A stretch of 6,361 bases of DNA, taken from contig JAOMYS010000062.1 in assembly GCA_028372485.1 (NCBI GenBank), positions 1 through 6,361 on the forward strand, given 5' to 3'. Origin of the DNA: Rickettsiaceae bacterium. Lineage in GTDB: Bacteria > Pseudomonadota > Alphaproteobacteria > Rickettsiales > Rickettsiaceae. The position numbers and the translations under genes are program-made. Positions 5,960-6,361 of the stretch are shown here, in pieces. The notes under the pieces are model-generated. The model searched no databases and had not been told where the DNA came from. It worked only from the letters and a program-made list of their open reading frames with translations. Positions within the stretch are counted from its first letter, which is position 1. Each line of letters starts with the position of its first letter.

Positions 5960-6361
5960 GCCTTAGAAACTTTAGCAGTTTTTTCTATCTTTACCACATT
6001 ATCAAGGGAATCATTTGCTGTAGCTTTGGAAAGTCCAACATCAGCACCCGATTTTGCTAGTGCGTCTTGTATTCCAGCAAGTGCTGCATCTGCAAACATA
6101 TTGCAATAGAATCTGATAGATCTGATAGCGTCATCATTACCTGGGATAGGATAATCGATATTCTCAGGGTCTGAATTACTATCAACAACGGCAATTATCG
6201 GTACACCAAGTTTCGAAGCTTCACTTATCGCCAAATGCTCTTTATTTGTATCTATCGCTACAAGCAAATCGGGGCGTCCGCCAATATTTCTAATGCCGGC
6301 AAAAGACTTAAGCAATTTATTCTTTGCTCTTTCTAGGTCCAATAATTCCTTCTTTGTATAG
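5944..6361 (-). CDS. rpsB: 30S ribosomal protein S2, 3' part (start lies beyond the window)
   Basis: S2 is a small-subunit ribosomal protein that binds 16S rRNA near the head-body junction and is needed for S1 docking. The reading frame runs off the right edge: codons upstream of the TTG at 6340-6342 continue in frame as YTKKELLDLERAK, so that TTG is an ordinary leucine, not a start. About 138 residues are visible. The conserved C-terminal half is clear: SFAGIRNIGGRPDLLVAIDT, then KLGVPIIAVVDSNSDP, then DYPIPGNDDAIRSIRFYCN. A charged tail, KIEKTAKVSKAKKSP, then ends at TAA 5944-5946. That stop comes two codons after an A AAA AAG heptamer, and the -1 frame stays open for 47 further codons, so the tail given here may be truncated. 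tsf follows on the same strand. Confidence 0.95.
   Translation of the reverse strand, partial: YTKKELLDLERAKNKLLKSFAGIRNIGGRPDLLVAIDTNKEHLAISEASKLGVPIIAVVDSNSDPENIDYPIPGNDDAIRSIRFYCNMFADAALAGIQDALAKSGADVGLSKATANDSLDNVVKIEKTAKVSKAKKSP
5953..5959 (-). other. candidate -1 frameshift / slippage heptamer A AAA AAG in rpsB
   Basis: On the minus strand the codons are GCA AAA AAG AGT CCG TAA, so A AAA AAG sits in exactly the phase needed for tandem -1 slippage. After slippage, reading resumes GAG TCC GTA and passes the stop. As I recall it, the E. coli dnaX site is GCA AAA AAG AGT GAA, identical over the first twelve bases. The dnaX helper elements are not evident: there is no Shine-Dalgarno-like stretch about ten bases upstream (only AAGG directly beside the run). 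The only downstream pairing I find is weak (TCCGT with ACGGA, 35-40 bases apart). Confidence 0.5.

Noticed and set aside
5571..5966. 131-codon open frame on the plus strand
   Set aside because: It lies antisense to tsf and the rpsB tail. Its Ser/Phe/Leu-rich product is the expected mirror of Lys/Glu-rich coding, and it has no family features.
6340..6342. TTG as the start of a short S2 protein
   Set aside because: The frame stays open to the window edge with family-like residues (YTKKEL) before it, so the gene simply continues outside.

Overview
The window is a compact, AT-rich bacterial chromosome segment. It holds one tRNA gene, four complete protein genes and one partial protein gene. Taken together, the genes point to an alphaproteobacterium, most likely an obligately host-associated Rickettsiales- or Holosporales-like lineage. 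The evidence is a small parvulin-type PPIase divergent from secA, a SecA with a Rickettsia-like N-terminus, the EF-Ts sequence, and an Ile-type tRNA acceptor stem with encoded CCA. The lineage is inferred from protein and tRNA character; I could not run a search.

Layout. Positions 32-108 (minus) encode a CAT-anticodon tRNA, probably tRNA-Ile2. A 112-base spacer with a small tandem repeat follows. Positions 221-1024 (minus) encode an exported parvulin-like prolyl isomerase (plp). A 156-base divergent promoter region separates it from secA (1181-3898, plus). The secA stop codon overlaps the TTG start of a class I amidotransferase / gamma-glutamyl hydrolase of the peptidase C26 family (3895-4614, plus), so these two are probably translationally coupled. 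The spacer 4615-4858 lies between convergent genes and contains a long imperfect palindrome flanked by near-identical direct repeats. Then come tsf (4859-5776, minus) and the 3' part of rpsB (minus), which runs off the right edge. rpsB and tsf form the usual translation operon, transcribed right to left.

How the genes work together. SecA drives unfolded proteins through SecYEG. The parvulin on the other side of the shared promoter region carries a Sec signal peptide and would help fold those exported proteins in the periplasm. rpsB and tsf serve translation. The role of the amidotransferase is not evident from context.

The most interesting signal is at the end of rpsB. The annotated-frame S2 ends at a TAA two codons after a perfect in-frame A AAA AAG heptamer, the same slippery sequence used in E. 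coli dnaX. A -1 shift exactly there opens 47 more Lys/Glu/Ser-rich codons that continue the S2 tail and end 33 bases before tsf. This is either programmed frameshifting or slippage, a real indel, or a homopolymer sequencing error. No new defence, mobile or metabolic system is visible in the rest of the window.
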